Shown: positions 18,601-27,370, counted from the stretch's first letter. The stretch is 64,000 bases of DNA from an uncultured Phascolarctobacterium sp. (GCA_900547415.1 URGS01000008.1:1-64000); one strand, 5' to 3'. Notes: a model not told the origin generated them from the sequence alone. Numbers and translations: made by a program.

Positions 18601-19166
18601 GTAAGGTTTGCGGCAGTATCATCCAAGCGTCTTGCTGCATCCTTCTTGCGCAGTCTGTATTTAGCAATTCCTGCAGCTTCCTCAAACAAGGCTCTGCGCT
18701 CTTCTGGGCGACTATTGAGGATTTCGTCGATTTTGTTCTGACCAATGATGGACATAGAACCCTTGCCTAGGCCAGTATCCGCCATCAGGTCAACAATATC
18801 CTTAAGACGGCAGCTCTTTTTATTGATAGCATATTCGCTGTCGCCACTTCTATAAAGACGTCTTGTAAGACTAACCTCATCAAAATCCAAAGGCAAAACG
18901 TGATCTGTGTTGTCAAAGTTGACAGTTACTTCCGCTACGCCTAAGGCCCTGCGTCTGCTGCTGCCGGAGAAAATTACATCCTCCATTTTGCTGCCACGCA
19001 GATAACGAGCGCTTTGTTCGCCTAAAACCCAAAGAATGGCATCAGAAATATTACTCTTGCCAGATCCATTAGGTCCAACAACAGCAGTAATGCCTTTGTC
19101 AAAGCTTAATTCAATTTTATCAGCAAAGGATTTGAAGCCATAGGTCGTAAAGGACTTTAACCGCAC
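15603..19166 (-). CDS. smc: Chromosome segregation protein SMC
   Basis: This large ATPase (1187 residues from the chosen start) organises chromosomes with ScpAB. An N-terminal head with GPNGSGKSNISDA is followed by a long coiled coil, a hinge (about 500-660, with glycine-rich GGSMTGGS after it), a returning coiled coil rich in E, Q and L, and a C-terminal head with LLSGGERALTVIALLFALL and Walker B ILDEIDAALD. I choose GTG 19166, five bases after AAAGGTGA; the GTG three codons upstream overlaps that site. It is complete and is followed by ftsY. Confidence 0.97.
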   Translation of the reverse strand: MRLKSFTTYGFKSFADKIELSFDKGITAVVGPNGSGKSNISDAILWVLGEQSARYLRGSKMEDVIFSGSSRRRALGVAEVTVNFDNTDHVLPLDFDEVSLTRRLYRSGDSEYAINKKSCRLKDIVDLMADTGLGKGSMSIIGQNKIDEILNSRPEERRALFEEAAGIAKYRLRKKDAARRLDDTAANLTRIYDIKTEVENQVAPLAVAAEKTKQFNLLNEELRRCRLSVLMRKLNGMADAKEQLLNKQQDLQTVYAEKAAVLSSKQAEAANLQLELDALAESYSKLQDEIKNKETALEKIRGTQGILEERIQQNIKASERIDQRNSKISEQADELERKMQELAEEFDTVEKKRIAADLQVQKLTREKNEQEKALEEAKHRNEAEQSKLFASMQELLKIRNELRSEEQAQEQRVKRRDALKKNIDDTEAVLSKLEEQYSNLLESQSRNQHDGETAGKLSVILNTELENLKNTIKSLTAQQQDCQRRLTAAETREQSLQKMQASYEGFGYGIKTIIKAQEQWHSGIIGVAAELINVDEKYITAIETALGEGAQNIVTRDAATAKEAIAYLKQHNAGRATFLPLDTVQKRTPTLEETKLDKLSGICGFAVDLIDCDEEAENAIRFLLGRVLIAENIDAALTAAKASKYRLRVVTLSGDVVNAGGSMTGGSRKQKEGFLSRQRDIQQMQAEIADLHKEMLSWQEQIEEQEELAAAAEKKLNDANSRLQQLRLKFSELKLRLEQLEQEKCRENEKLALLLDDRSIITNEYMANRDKIKSLRAKVQESEAQDSEAKQLLEELQRQIAMQGSTLTSIDNQLQDARIQQETASGKSELISERMRNLDDDTLRLRDEAKNNLSEQERLSAIIEECRQEQEELNKNSILLMEDLKNILGGKDRYAEERSSLLAAHHGLEQELIELGKQTSQIENKLRQLELELTKQQSDYEHALSQLSDDYNLDEASARKVDLSDLADLDNKGLQKNESRLALSIADLGPVNPSAIEEYQAVKERSEFLAKQYADLCTAKDNLEAVIGEINSGMTKRFKDAFAKINVYFSDCYIKLFGGGTAILKLTDPENILESGIDIEVQPPGKKLQSLYLLSGGERALTVIALLFALLSYQPSPFCILDEIDAALDDANIVRFSKFLREYSADTQFIVITHRKGTMECADIMYGVTMEESGVSKLLSVKINAKE

Positions 19167-19236
19167 TAAAATCACCTTTTCCTAAATTTTCGTATCATTT
19201 TATTTTATCATATATAGGCTGCACTACTCAACCTTT

Positions 19237-20265
19237 TTAGTTATGCAATTTTTGCATAAAATTCTTTTCTAATGCCTCTGCTTGGCAGCACATTGCATCA
19301 GTATGGCGGACCTCAAGAGTATTTAGCAGATATTGCTTCTTCCAATAGGCAATATTAGCATTCTTTTGCCCCCTGACTTTAGACTCCAAGCTTGGGTGAC
19401 AGTAAAGCACAACGTCCCTTATTTCCATGGCACTTAGCTTTGCTATTTCAGGAGTCAGCTGTTCACGAATTGCCCTGCTTTTTACAAGCTCACCCATTGC
19501 CGGATGAAAAGGGCCTGCCACAATATTGCCAGGAGAACACAGCTCCTCATCAGGCTGAAGGCCAATTCTGATAACCTTAATCCCTGCACTTTCCATAGCT
19601 GTATAAAGGTAGGAGCTTTGTTCTACAGCTTCCTCCAGACTCAGGGGTACAAAGGAGCCTTCCCTAAAAGACTTTTCTAATGGCGTACCCTTTATTACAA
19701 GCAACGGATAAATACGGGCAATATCTGGTCTCATCTTGATAACCTTAGCAGCAGTTTCCTTGACGCTGGAAAAGGATTGCTCAGGCATACCAACCATTAG
19801 CTGCAGTCCGACCTTAAAGCCGTATTGACGCAGCAGTACTACTGCAGGCTCTACCTGCTCTGCTGTATGGCCACGCTCTGCTGCAGCAAGTACCCTGTTG
19901 TCCAAGGATTGTACTCCCAGCTCCACAAGCTTTACCCCATGCTTACCCAATAGCTCCAGGGCTTCAGGATTAATGTAGTCAGGTCTTGTAGAAAGACGCA
20001 CACTGCCAATAATCTTTTGGGCAATAAGCTCATCAGTCAAAGACAATAGCTGTTTTTGCAGCTCTGCATCTAAGCCTGTGAAGGAGCCTCCATAAAAGGC
20101 TGCTTCATTATCAACAGAAGGCTTGAGCCATTGCAGCCATTTATTTATTTGTTCCCTCGCACCTTGCAGGGCTGGATTTTTTTGTCCACTAATGGTCTTT
20201 TGATTGCAAAACACACATTGGTGAGGACAACCGGCGTGAGGAATAAAAATCGGTAAAATAGACAT
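19237..20265 (-). CDS. Elp3-like radical SAM protein
   Basis: This 342-residue protein has a radical SAM cluster motif CPHQCVFC (Cys13, Cys17, Cys20), an AFYGGSFTG segment, and LSTRPDYI, ELGVQSLDN and LMVGMPEQS motifs typical of the Elp3/MiaB-like subgroup. No C-terminal acetyltransferase domain is present, so it is the short bacterial form often found beside rnc-smc-ftsY. Substrate unknown; tRNA or another RNA is a guess from family. It starts with ATG 20265 behind AAGGAAAG and lies 61 bases before smc. Confidence 0.85.
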   Translation of the reverse strand: MSILPIFIPHAGCPHQCVFCNQKTISGQKNPALQGAREQINKWLQWLKPSVDNEAAFYGGSFTGLDAELQKQLLSLTDELIAQKIIGSVRLSTRPDYINPEALELLGKHGVKLVELGVQSLDNRVLAAAERGHTAEQVEPAVVLLRQYGFKVGLQLMVGMPEQSFSSVKETAAKVIKMRPDIARIYPLLVIKGTPLEKSFREGSFVPLSLEEAVEQSSYLYTAMESAGIKVIRIGLQPDEELCSPGNIVAGPFHPAMGELVKSRAIREQLTPEIAKLSAMEIRDVVLYCHPSLESKVRGQKNANIAYWKKQYLLNTLEVRHTDAMCCQAEALEKNFMQKLHN

Positions 20266-20410
20266 TGTTCTTTCCTTATCATTTATATTCTGACAATGTT
20301 AGGTATTAATTGGTTTCATAAGAAACACTAATCAGCCATTTATACATTAAGCATAAATTATGATAAATAACGCGTAATAAACAGCTGTAATCTCTCCTTT
20401 TCTTCATCAG

Positions 20411-20438
20411 AAAAAAGGCAGTTCTAAAAAGAGCTGCC
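20411..20438 (-). terminator. Rho-independent terminator after the HAD phosphatase gene
   Basis: GGCAGTTCT (20417-20425) pairs with AGAGCTGCC (20430-20438), one G:U, around an AAAA loop; six T follow on the minus strand. It ends the 21.7-20.4 kb two-gene unit. Confidence 0.9.
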
Positions 20439-20445
20439 CTTTGCA

Positions 20446-21258
20446 TTAAAATTCCTTTGCCTGTTCAGTTAAAATGCTTTCCAAAGCCATGGCCACGCCA
20501 TCATTGTCATTGGAGGCAGTAATAATCTTAGCTGCGTTTAAAACCTTATCCGTAGCATTGGACACTGCAACGCCTATACCTGCATTGGCAACCATATCAT
20601 AGTCATTATTGGAATCACCAAGGCACATAATTTCTTCAGCAGAAATATTATAATGCTCCGCTACAGCTTTGACCGCCATCCATTTATTAATGCCGGGTTC
20701 CATAAGCTCCAAAAAGTTTGGCTGAGAATTATAGATGTCAAGCTTATCACCGAAATGCTTTTCAAAATCAGCACGCACCTGAGCAGCCTCTTCCAAAGGA
20801 GAAATAACAAGCAGCTTATAGGGAGCTTCCTTCATATCATACAAGGACGGACCAACCTCCCTAATGGGAATATTTTGAATACGTCCATAGTATTCAGAAA
20901 ACTCATTGCCCTTTTCTACACATACATCATCGTTAATATAGTACTGCAGATAATAGCCCTTTTCCTTGCAAAACTTAAGAACCTCCTGTGCAGTTTCAGC
21001 CTTCATCTTGTGCTCATAGAACACCTTGCCGCTTTGGCTGCCCTTAACTAAGGCACCATTGTAGGTTACTAAGGGTACATCCAAGTCCAAGCTTTCAGCA
21101 TAAGGACGTGCAGAAATAAACATTCTGCCAGTAGCTATCAGAAAAATTTTACCTGCCTCAATAGCTTTACGAATAGCATCTCGTGTTCTTTGGGAAATTT
21201 TTTTATCACTTGTCAAAAGAGTGCCGTCCATATCGCAGGCAATCAATTTTATATCCAT
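20446..21258 (-). CDS. Cof-type HAD superfamily phosphatase
   Basis: This 270-residue hydrolase has HAD motif I DMDGTLLTSDKK (nucleophile Asp9), motif II in LIATGR, a type C2 cap, and motif IV GDSNNDYDM. It belongs to the Cof/YidA group that dephosphorylates sugar phosphates, FMN or similar small molecules; the true substrate cannot be told. ATG 21258 is chosen, eight bases after GGAG. It follows a small membrane protein gene on the same strand. Confidence 0.9.
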   Translation of the reverse strand: MDIKLIACDMDGTLLTSDKKISQRTRDAIRKAIEAGKIFLIATGRMFISARPYAESLDLDVPLVTYNGALVKGSQSGKVFYEHKMKAETAQEVLKFCKEKGYYLQYYINDDVCVEKGNEFSEYYGRIQNIPIREVGPSLYDMKEAPYKLLVISPLEEAAQVRADFEKHFGDKLDIYNSQPNFLELMEPGINKWMAVKAVAEHYNISAEEIMCLGDSNNDYDMVANAGIGVAVSNATDKVLNAAKIITASNDNDGVAMALESILTEQAKEF

Positions 21259-21311
21259 TATTGTTGCTCCATTCATTTTAAATAAGCCCTGTCAAACAGT
21301 ACCTAAAGATT

Positions 21312-21674
21312 TTAAACAGCATCCTGCTCAGCAATATCCCTTAAAATACCGCCGATTAATGTTGCCAATGCAGAAAATACTACTAAAAAGCCTATTTCAG
21401 CGTAGCCAAGATTCATGGAATAGCCTGGCATAAATGTGCATAAAAGCTGAGCAGTCAGCAGAGTAATACAGTAAACTGCAGCTTTTCCTGTAAAATAAGG
21501 CAGATTTTTACTGGAATGATACTCAACTAATGTAGTAACAGCTGCAATAATAAAGCTGCCGGCGACAAGTCCGCCTAAAGTTACGACCTGTATAAAGCAG
21601 CCCAAATAATTACTAATGAAAAAAATAACTCCCAATGTAAGCCATTGGGTAAAAATATTGTATAACAATTTCAT
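21312..21674 (-). CDS. Small membrane protein of unknown function
   Basis: This 120-residue protein has four hydrophobic segments (about 10-30, 33-52, 65-85 and 95-112) and short loops, so it is an inner-membrane protein. I do not recognise a family. It has no Shine-Dalgarno: the start codon lies only 11 bases after a perfect TATAAT, so its transcript should be leaderless or nearly so (GTG 21677 or ATG 21674). The HAD phosphatase gene follows after 53 bases. Confidence 0.65.
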   Translation of the reverse strand: MKLLYNIFTQWLTLGVIFFISNYLGCFIQVVTLGGLVAGSFIIAAVTTLVEYHSSKNLPYFTGKAAVYCITLLTAQLLCTFMPGYSMNLGYAEIGFLVVFSALATLIGGILRDIAEQDAV

Positions 21675-21685
21675 CACCGAGAATA

Positions 21686-21714
21686 ATTATAGCATATTTT
21701 AGAAGGCAGGCCAA
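21686..21714 (-). promoter_or_regulatory. Promoter predicting a leaderless transcript
   Basis: On the minus strand TTGGCC (21714-21709) and TATAAT (21691-21686) are 17 bases apart. A start site six to eight bases further falls at 21680-21678, directly against GTG 21677 and ATG 21674. Confidence 0.7.
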
Positions 21715-21762
21715 TGGTATTTAGCCACCACAATCTTTGCTCTATTTAAAATTATCCAAATA

Positions 21763-21795
21763 TTGTTGTTACTTTACTGTAAAGTATGCTACAAT
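21763..21795 (+). promoter_or_regulatory. yhdT-panF promoter with embedded operator-like palindrome
   Basis: TTGTTA (21766-21771) and TACAAT (21790-21795) are separated by 18 bases. The spacer is almost filled by a perfect inverted repeat ACTTTAC-T-GTAAAGT (21771-21785), placed where a bound repressor would block RNA polymerase. The regulator is unknown. Confidence 0.6.
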
Positions 21796-21844
21796 GTCTT
21801 TGATTAAAATTAAATAGCACTGAAGTGCGAAAGGAGCTTTCATA

Positions 21845-22105
21845 ATGAAACGAAGCGAAAAATTCCGTCAGGCCAACCGGGAGGCTAAGGCTACTGTAGT
21901 GGCAGCGGCGGCGGTAATCCTTTTTTGGTGTATCGCTGGCTTCGGTCTTGCCGATGTTGACATTTCCTTCTATCACACTCCCCTTTGGGTATGGGGAGGC
22001 TGCGTCGGAACCTGGCTTTTTGCCATTCTGGTTACGGTCATTCTTTCTGAAAAGGTATTTGTCAATTTTGACTTAGATGACAAGGAGGAAAAGCACAATG
22101 GGTAA
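21845..22105 (+). CDS. yhdT: YhdT family membrane protein (DUF997)
   Basis: This 86-residue protein has a basic N-terminus and two transmembrane helices (about 19-37 and 48-68), then an acidic tail. Such proteins are encoded just before panF in many bacteria and are thought to be a small partner of the symporter. AAGGAGC precedes the ATG. Its stop overlaps the panF start by 8 bases, so the two are translationally coupled. Confidence 0.88.
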   Translation: MKRSEKFRQANREAKATVVAAAAVILFWCIAGFGLADVDISFYHTPLWVWGGCVGTWLFAILVTVILSEKVFVNFDLDDKEEKHNG

Positions 22106-23594
22106 TATAGTAAATCTGCTTCCAGTCCTTGTTTTCCTAGTAGCCCTTTTAGGCATCAGCGCCTATATTCAGCGCTCATCTAAGCAGGAGCGTGAAAAGA
22201 ACTTTGCCAAGGATTATTTTATCGGCGGTCGTACTCTTGGCGGTTTTGTCCTGGCAATGACTACTGCTGCAACCTACAGCAGTGTTAGTACCTTTGTAGG
22301 CGGTCCTGGCATGGCTTGGATTATTGGCTATGGCTGGCTCTATATGGCAATTGTTCAGGTAGTCGTTATATTCCTTGTACTTGGCGTTTTTGGTAAGAAA
22401 ATTGCTCTTATAGCCCGTGAAATCGATGCTGTAACAGTTATCGACGTTTTGCGTGCCCGTTATCAGTCTAATTTTCTTGCAAATATGTCTGCTCTGGTTA
22501 TTGTTGCCTTCTTCTGTGCTACAATGGTAGCTCAGTTTGTTGGTGCAGCCAAGCTTTTTGAAGCTGTAACAGGCTTTTCCTACCTTACAGGTCTCAGCCT
22601 GTTTGGTTTGATTGTTGTTATTTATACTACTATTGGCGGTTTTAAGGGTGTTGCCGTAACAGATGCCTGCTGTGCCGTAGCGATGATTGTAGGCATGAGC
22701 CTGCTTTTGGGTGCTATGATGGAGACAGGCGGCGGCTTTGATAAGATGATGACTTACATCAGCACTACTCACCCTGACATGCTGGAGCCTCTTTCTCGTG
22801 GTAAAATGCCCATTTCCCTTTACATCAGCCAATGGCTGCTGGTTGGTATTTGTACATTGGCTCTGCCCCAATCCGTCGTTCGCGGCATTAGCTACAAAAA
22901 CACCAAGGCTCTCCATAGAGCGATGATTATTGGTACTGTAGTAATTGGTGCCATGACCTTGGTAGCTACCTGGATTGGTATTCTCAGCAAGGGTATTCTT
23001 ACTGAAGGCCTTGTAGCTTATGGCAACAGCGTAGATAATATTACTCCTACTGCTATTATCAAAAGCATGAGTCCCTTCTGGGCCGGCGTAATCATTATTG
23101 GACCTATTGCGGCGACCATTTCCACTGTATCTTCTTTGCTCCTCAGTTCCTCCTCCTCCATCGTTAAAGACGTTTACATGAATATCAAAAACGAAAAAGG
23201 CGAAGACCTGAGCAACAACGCAGTAAGAATGTACAGCCTGACTGCAACTATTATCTTGGGTCTGATTGTTTATGTTATCGCAATTGATCCTCCCAGCGTA
23301 ATCTGGCAGATTAATATGTTCGCCTTCGGCGGTCTGGAAACTGCCTTCTTCTGGGTACTGCTTTTAGGTCTGTTCTGGCCAAAGGCTAATAAAAACGGTG
23401 CTATTGCGGCTATGCTGGGCGGTGTTATCATCTACTGTGCAACCATGGCTATGAAGATTAAGGTTTTGGACCTGCACCAGATTGTTCTTGGTATTGGCTT
23501 CTCTCTGGTACTCTTCCTTATTGGCAACGCTATGGGCAAGCCAGCAGACGAAAAAACTCTGCGTATCTTCTTCCCTGAGCGTTACGACGACTAA
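22098..23594 (+). CDS. panF: Sodium/pantothenate symporter
   Basis: This 498-residue SSS-family transporter has about 13 hydrophobic segments and the motifs YFIGGRTLGGFVLAMT and the AATYSSVSTFVGGPG stretch seen in PanF. It would import pantothenate, the coenzyme A precursor, with sodium. I start at ATG 22098, preceded by AAGGAGG; the in-frame ATG seven codons upstream lacks a site. The yhdT partner precedes it and a terminator follows. Codon use is strongly biased, hinting at good expression. Confidence 0.92.
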   Translation: MGNIVNLLPVLVFLVALLGISAYIQRSSKQEREKNFAKDYFIGGRTLGGFVLAMTTAATYSSVSTFVGGPGMAWIIGYGWLYMAIVQVVVIFLVLGVFGKKIALIAREIDAVTVIDVLRARYQSNFLANMSALVIVAFFCATMVAQFVGAAKLFEAVTGFSYLTGLSLFGLIVVIYTTIGGFKGVAVTDACCAVAMIVGMSLLLGAMMETGGGFDKMMTYISTTHPDMLEPLSRGKMPISLYISQWLLVGICTLALPQSVVRGISYKNTKALHRAMIIGTVVIGAMTLVATWIGILSKGILTEGLVAYGNSVDNITPTAIIKSMSPFWAGVIIIGPIAATISTVSSLLLSSSSSIVKDVYMNIKNEKGEDLSNNAVRMYSLTATIILGLIVYVIAIDPPSVIWQINMFAFGGLETAFFWVLLLGLFWPKANKNGAIAAMLGGVIIYCATMAMKIKVLDLHQIVLGIGFSLVLFLIGNAMGKPADEKTLRIFFPERYDD

Positions 23595-23612
23595 CCATAC
23601 AAACATACAAAT

Positions 23613-23652
23613 AAAGCTCTGAGGCTGCTAAAGGCTTCAGAGCTTTTCTATT
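23613..23652 (+). terminator. Rho-independent terminator after panF
   Basis: AAAGCTCTGAGGC pairs with GGCTTCAGAGCTTT (23633-23646), followed by TTCTATTT on the plus strand. Confidence 0.8.
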
Positions 23653-23714
23653 TACATTATATAAATTTCTAATATTATACAAATAACCACAGAAACAAAT
23701 AATGAAAAAGTCAG

Positions 23715-23754
23715 CAAAAAATGGATGCCTTCCTGTTTGAAGAAGACATCCATT
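23715..23754 (-). terminator. Rho-independent terminator of the TRAP operon
   Basis: AATGGATG-CTTC and GAAG-CATCCATT arms pair on the minus strand with a 9-base loop, followed by six T. It lies 18 bases after the permease stop and faces the panF terminator. Confidence 0.88.
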
Positions 23755-23771
23755 AGTTTTTTAGTTATGAC

Positions 23772-25724
23772 TTACAGGTCAACCTCCTGCTTGATGGCAC
23801 CTTTAATCTTGTTAGTACGTTGCCACATGAAGGCTGCAATGAGGCACACAACGCCAACAAGGTCAGTAATATGACCAGGAATAATCATGCAAATACCACC
23901 AGCCATAAAAAGTACTCTTTGAAGAGAGTTGAGTGCATTTTGACAGAAGCCTATCATAGCCATAGATACGCCCCACATACCTATAATTGCAGTCAACGCA
24001 CTGTAAGCAATAGTCAGCGTACTTGCGTTAATCATCAAGAGTTCTGGAGCAAGCACAAAAATGTACGGAACGATAAAGGCTGCAATAGCAAGCTTGGCAG
24101 CAATAACGCCGCAACGCATAGGGTTAGCACCTGCAATACCAGCACCTGCATAGGCTGCCAAAGCTACAGGCGGAGTTACGTCTGCTACGATACCAAAGTA
24201 GAAAGCAAACATATGAGCCGCAAGTACAGGCACGTCCATCTGTACTAAAGCAGGAGCCGCAATGGTTGAGGTAATAACGTAGTTGGCGGTAGTAGGAACA
24301 CCCATACCAAGAATAAGAGATGTAATCATAGTAAAGAACATAGCCGGAAGCAGCTGACCCCCGGACAGGTCAAGCAATGCAGTTGCAACCTTCAGGCCAA
24401 CGCCAGTCTTAGTTACTACACCGATAATAATACCTGCAGTAGCACAGGCAATAAGAACACCAAGGACACCCTTAGAGCCATCAATAAGGCCATTGACAAT
24501 TTCCTTCAAACCAATGCGTGTTGATTTACGGAGACAAGCACAAATAATGCTCAGAGCAATAGCAGCCAATGCTGCACGCATAGGAGTATAGCCGCTGACT
24601 AAAAGATAAACAATTACTGCTAAAGGAATCGCCAAATGTCCTTTTTCCATGAAAAGAGGACCAAACTTAGGCAGCTCTTCACGAGGAGTACCCTTCAAGC
24701 CGTATTTTTTAGCTTCATAATGTACGCCCAGCCAGACGCCAATGTAATATAAAAGTGCAGGAATAACTGCTGCTTTAACAACATCAAAATACGGAACACC
24801 AACAAATTCTGCCATCAAAAAGGCCGCTGCACCCATTACAGGAGGCATCAGCTGACCGCCAGTGGAAGCAGCTGCTTCTACCGCACCAGCAAATGCAGGA
24901 CGGTAGCCAAGCTTTTTCATCATAGGAATAGTAAAGGCACCAGTACCAGCCACATTGCCAACAGAGCTGCCGGAAACAGTACCCATCAGGCCGGAGGAAA
25001 GAACTGCAACCTTAGCAGGACCGCCTGCTGCCCAGCCTGCAACAGCATTGGCCAAATCAATGAAAAATTTGCCAAGACCGGTAGCTTCAAGGTAAGAACC
25101 AAACAGAATGAAAAGATAGATAAAGGTTGAGGATACGCCCATAGGAGTACCAAAAATACCCTCAGTAGTAAAGAATAAATGGTCGAACAGCTCCTGTACC
25201 TGTACGCCGCGATGAGCCATAATACCAGGAATATAAGGGCCAAAGAAGGCATAAGCAATAAATACAAAGGCAACGGTAATCATAGGCCAGCCTACAACAC
25301 GACGAGCCGCCTCAAATACCATCAAGGTACCAACAACGCCAACAATAAAGTCAGTCTCGTTGTTCATACCTGCACGGAACACCAGCTCCTGATAATTTAC
25401 TACAATGTAAAGTGCAGAAGCTGCACCAACAAGAGCAAACAGGACATCCAAGGGATGCATAGAAGTTCTAGACCAGGATTTTCTTGCAGGATAAAGCAGG
25501 AAAATCAGTAAAAAGCCAAAGGCTAAATGAATGGCACGCTGTAAATGTGCATCTAAAATACCAAAGGCTGCTGTGTATAGTTGGAAAATAGCAAAAACAA
25601 TACAGATAGCGTTTATGAGGATATTCCAAAAGCCCTTCATTTCACGCTTGTCTGATTCCTTATCAAATTTCTGCATTACTTCTTCAGCGGATAATTCTTG
25701 AAAATCCTTTTCTTTTGTAGTCAT
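23772..25724 (-). CDS. TRAP transporter permease, DctQ-DctM fusion (TAXI type)
   Basis: This 650-residue inner-membrane protein fuses the small DctQ-like four-helix part (about 45-150) to the large DctM-like channel with some 12 further helices. Motifs such as GLMGTVSGSSVGNVAGTGAF, GGQLMPPVMGAAAFL and GMGVPTTANYV are characteristic of TAXI-TRAP permeases. ATG 25724 is chosen, ten bases after GAGGAGG. With the binding protein and DUF1850 gene upstream it forms a complete sodium-driven importer, probably for a carboxylate. Confidence 0.94.
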   Translation of the reverse strand: MTTKEKDFQELSAEEVMQKFDKESDKREMKGFWNILINAICIVFAIFQLYTAAFGILDAHLQRAIHLAFGFLLIFLLYPARKSWSRTSMHPLDVLFALVGAASALYIVVNYQELVFRAGMNNETDFIVGVVGTLMVFEAARRVVGWPMITVAFVFIAYAFFGPYIPGIMAHRGVQVQELFDHLFFTTEGIFGTPMGVSSTFIYLFILFGSYLEATGLGKFFIDLANAVAGWAAGGPAKVAVLSSGLMGTVSGSSVGNVAGTGAFTIPMMKKLGYRPAFAGAVEAAASTGGQLMPPVMGAAAFLMAEFVGVPYFDVVKAAVIPALLYYIGVWLGVHYEAKKYGLKGTPREELPKFGPLFMEKGHLAIPLAVIVYLLVSGYTPMRAALAAIALSIICACLRKSTRIGLKEIVNGLIDGSKGVLGVLIACATAGIIIGVVTKTGVGLKVATALLDLSGGQLLPAMFFTMITSLILGMGVPTTANYVITSTIAAPALVQMDVPVLAAHMFAFYFGIVADVTPPVALAAYAGAGIAGANPMRCGVIAAKLAIAAFIVPYIFVLAPELLMINASTLTIAYSALTAIIGMWGVSMAMIGFCQNALNSLQRVLFMAGGICMIIPGHITDLVGVVCLIAAFMWQRTNKIKGAIKQEVDL

Positions 25725-25750
25725 AGAATGCAGACCTCCTCTCAAAACAA

Positions 25751-26284
25751 TCAAAAATAATATTTCAGCCAATATTGGTAGCGATACATAGACTTAACTG
25801 TGACTGCAGTTCCCTGTCCAAAAAGTTCTATTAAATTATATTTCTGGTTTCTATGGACAATGTGCTGCATAGCCTGTTCTGAAATTCTCAAGGCTACCTC
25901 TTTATAGGGCCGGTTCATAATAAGCTGGAAGCGACCATCAGCAGTTTGACTGAATTTACCATCACTTGCAGAATAGGGATACCCCCACCCTAAGGACTGA
26001 AATTTGGTGTGAGTCATTGTCATATCATTACAGTCATTAACTGTAAAATACTCATCCCAGGCTGTTTTTTCTACTGAATGGGTAAAGCTGATATACCAAT
26101 TATCTCCTTTGCAGCTAGACATTACTACTGACTTATGACTGCCCTCAGGCTCCAGGACTAATACTAAACGTGAGCCCAGATAGATGATGCATGCTGCCAA
26201 GATAAGTATGATAAAAAAATATCCATTCTTTAAAAAAGACCGGGAGCCGACAAAAGCCAGATTCCGGTCTTTCATATTCGTCAT
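25751..26284 (-). CDS. DUF1850 protein of the TAXI-TRAP operon
   Basis: This 177-residue protein has an N-terminal membrane anchor (about 20-42) and a region with FTHSVEKTAWDEYF, the hallmark of DUF1850. These genes recur between TAXI binding proteins and fused permeases, exactly as here, but no role is established; an accessory in transport is inferred. ATG 26284 follows AGGGA at 8 bases. Confidence 0.85.
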   Translation of the reverse strand: MTNMKDRNLAFVGSRSFLKNGYFFIILILAACIIYLGSRLVLVLEPEGSHKSVVMSSCKGDNWYISFTHSVEKTAWDEYFTVNDCNDMTMTHTKFQSLGWGYPYSASDGKFSQTADGRFQLIMNRPYKEVALRISEQAMQHIVHRNQKYNLIELFGQGTAVTVKSMYRYQYWLKYYF

Positions 26285-26295
26285 ATTAAATATCC

Positions 26296-27261
26296 CTATT
26301 TTTCGTTAAAGAACTTTTCTGCACCTGCGTTCAGTTCAATGGACATGCCGTCTTTAGCAGTATCCTTGGAGATTGCGTTTGCTGCGGAGTGAGCTGCCTT
26401 CATACGATCAAGATTGCCATAAAGTGCTTTGGCTACGCCATACGCAGTATCAGCATCCATTTTATCAGTAACAGCCAGCATACATTTTACAGCAACTGCA
26501 GGAACGTCAGCAGTTTGATTAGCATAGGTATTAGCGTTGATAACTACCTTGGTATAGAACGGATATTGTTTAATCAGAGCATCAGCCTTATCAGCTGCTA
26601 CAGGAACGAGGACAACTTCATTTTGAGTTGCAATATCCTGAATTGCTGCAGTAGGATGACCTGCAGTTACGAATGCAGCGTCAACATTGCCATCTTTGAG
26701 GGCACTTGCTGCTTCGCCAAAGGACAGATACTGAACCTTAACATCTTCATAAGTAACGCCATAAGCAGCCATAATCTGACGAGCGTTGGCTTCAGTACCA
26801 GAACCAGCAGCACCAACAGCAATACGTTTGCCTTTAAAGTCAGCAATGTCCTTAATACCAGAATTTTTCAGGGTAACAATTTGGATTGTTTCAGGATAAA
26901 GAGTAGCCAAGCCTCTCAAGCCTTCTACCTTTTTGTCCTTAAACATTTCTGTACCATTAGCAGCATAGTAAGCAATATCGTTTTGAATAAAAGCAATATC
27001 AACCTTGTTTTGCTGCAGCAGATTTACGTTAGCAACAGACGCACCAGTAGATTGAGCAGAGGCGTTGCAGCCAGCAATATTTTTGTTCAAAATATCTGCC
27101 AAAGCACCGCCCAACGGGAAATAAGTACCAGAAGTACCACCTGTGGCGATGTTAATAAACTTCTGAGCAGCTGGTTTATTATCTGATTTACTACCGCCGC
27201 AGCCAGAAGCCATGGTTGCCAGAACCATGATACCGAGTAAAAAGACTAAAAGTTTCTTCAT
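26296..27261 (-). CDS. TAXI family TRAP transporter solute-binding lipoprotein
   Basis: This 321-residue protein starts MKKLLVFLLG, with a hydrophobic core and a lipobox ending MASGC (Cys about 21), so it is probably a lipoprotein. The mature part has INIATGGTSGTYFPLGG, the TAXI hallmark, and later GAAGSGTEANARQ. ATG 27261 follows AAGGAGGGG. It captures the solute for the downstream permease; family members bind glutamate, other dicarboxylates or related ligands, and the ligand here is unknown. Confidence 0.94.
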   Translation of the reverse strand: MKKLLVFLLGIMVLATMASGCGGSKSDNKPAAQKFINIATGGTSGTYFPLGGALADILNKNIAGCNASAQSTGASVANVNLLQQNKVDIAFIQNDIAYYAANGTEMFKDKKVEGLRGLATLYPETIQIVTLKNSGIKDIADFKGKRIAVGAAGSGTEANARQIMAAYGVTYEDVKVQYLSFGEAASALKDGNVDAAFVTAGHPTAAIQDIATQNEVVLVPVAADKADALIKQYPFYTKVVINANTYANQTADVPAVAVKCMLAVTDKMDADTAYGVAKALYGNLDRMKAAHSAANAISKDTAKDGMSIELNAGAEKFFNEK

Positions 27262-27370
27262 AGGAATCCCCTCCTTAAACATTTAATATGTGACTTACAC
27301 CCATAGACTAAAGCAACATATTTCCAGTTATATTCGTTCTTTTTATCTTAAAATCCTGCTTTTCTAGAAT

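Noticed and set aside
15603..20265. Expected rnc gene upstream of smc
   Set aside because: Firmicutes often have rnc beside smc, but only the radical SAM gene is present here; rnc must be elsewhere, which is not remarkable in itself.
20266..20410. Short gap upstream of the radical SAM gene
   Set aside because: No promoter with good spacing, no frame and no structure stood out.
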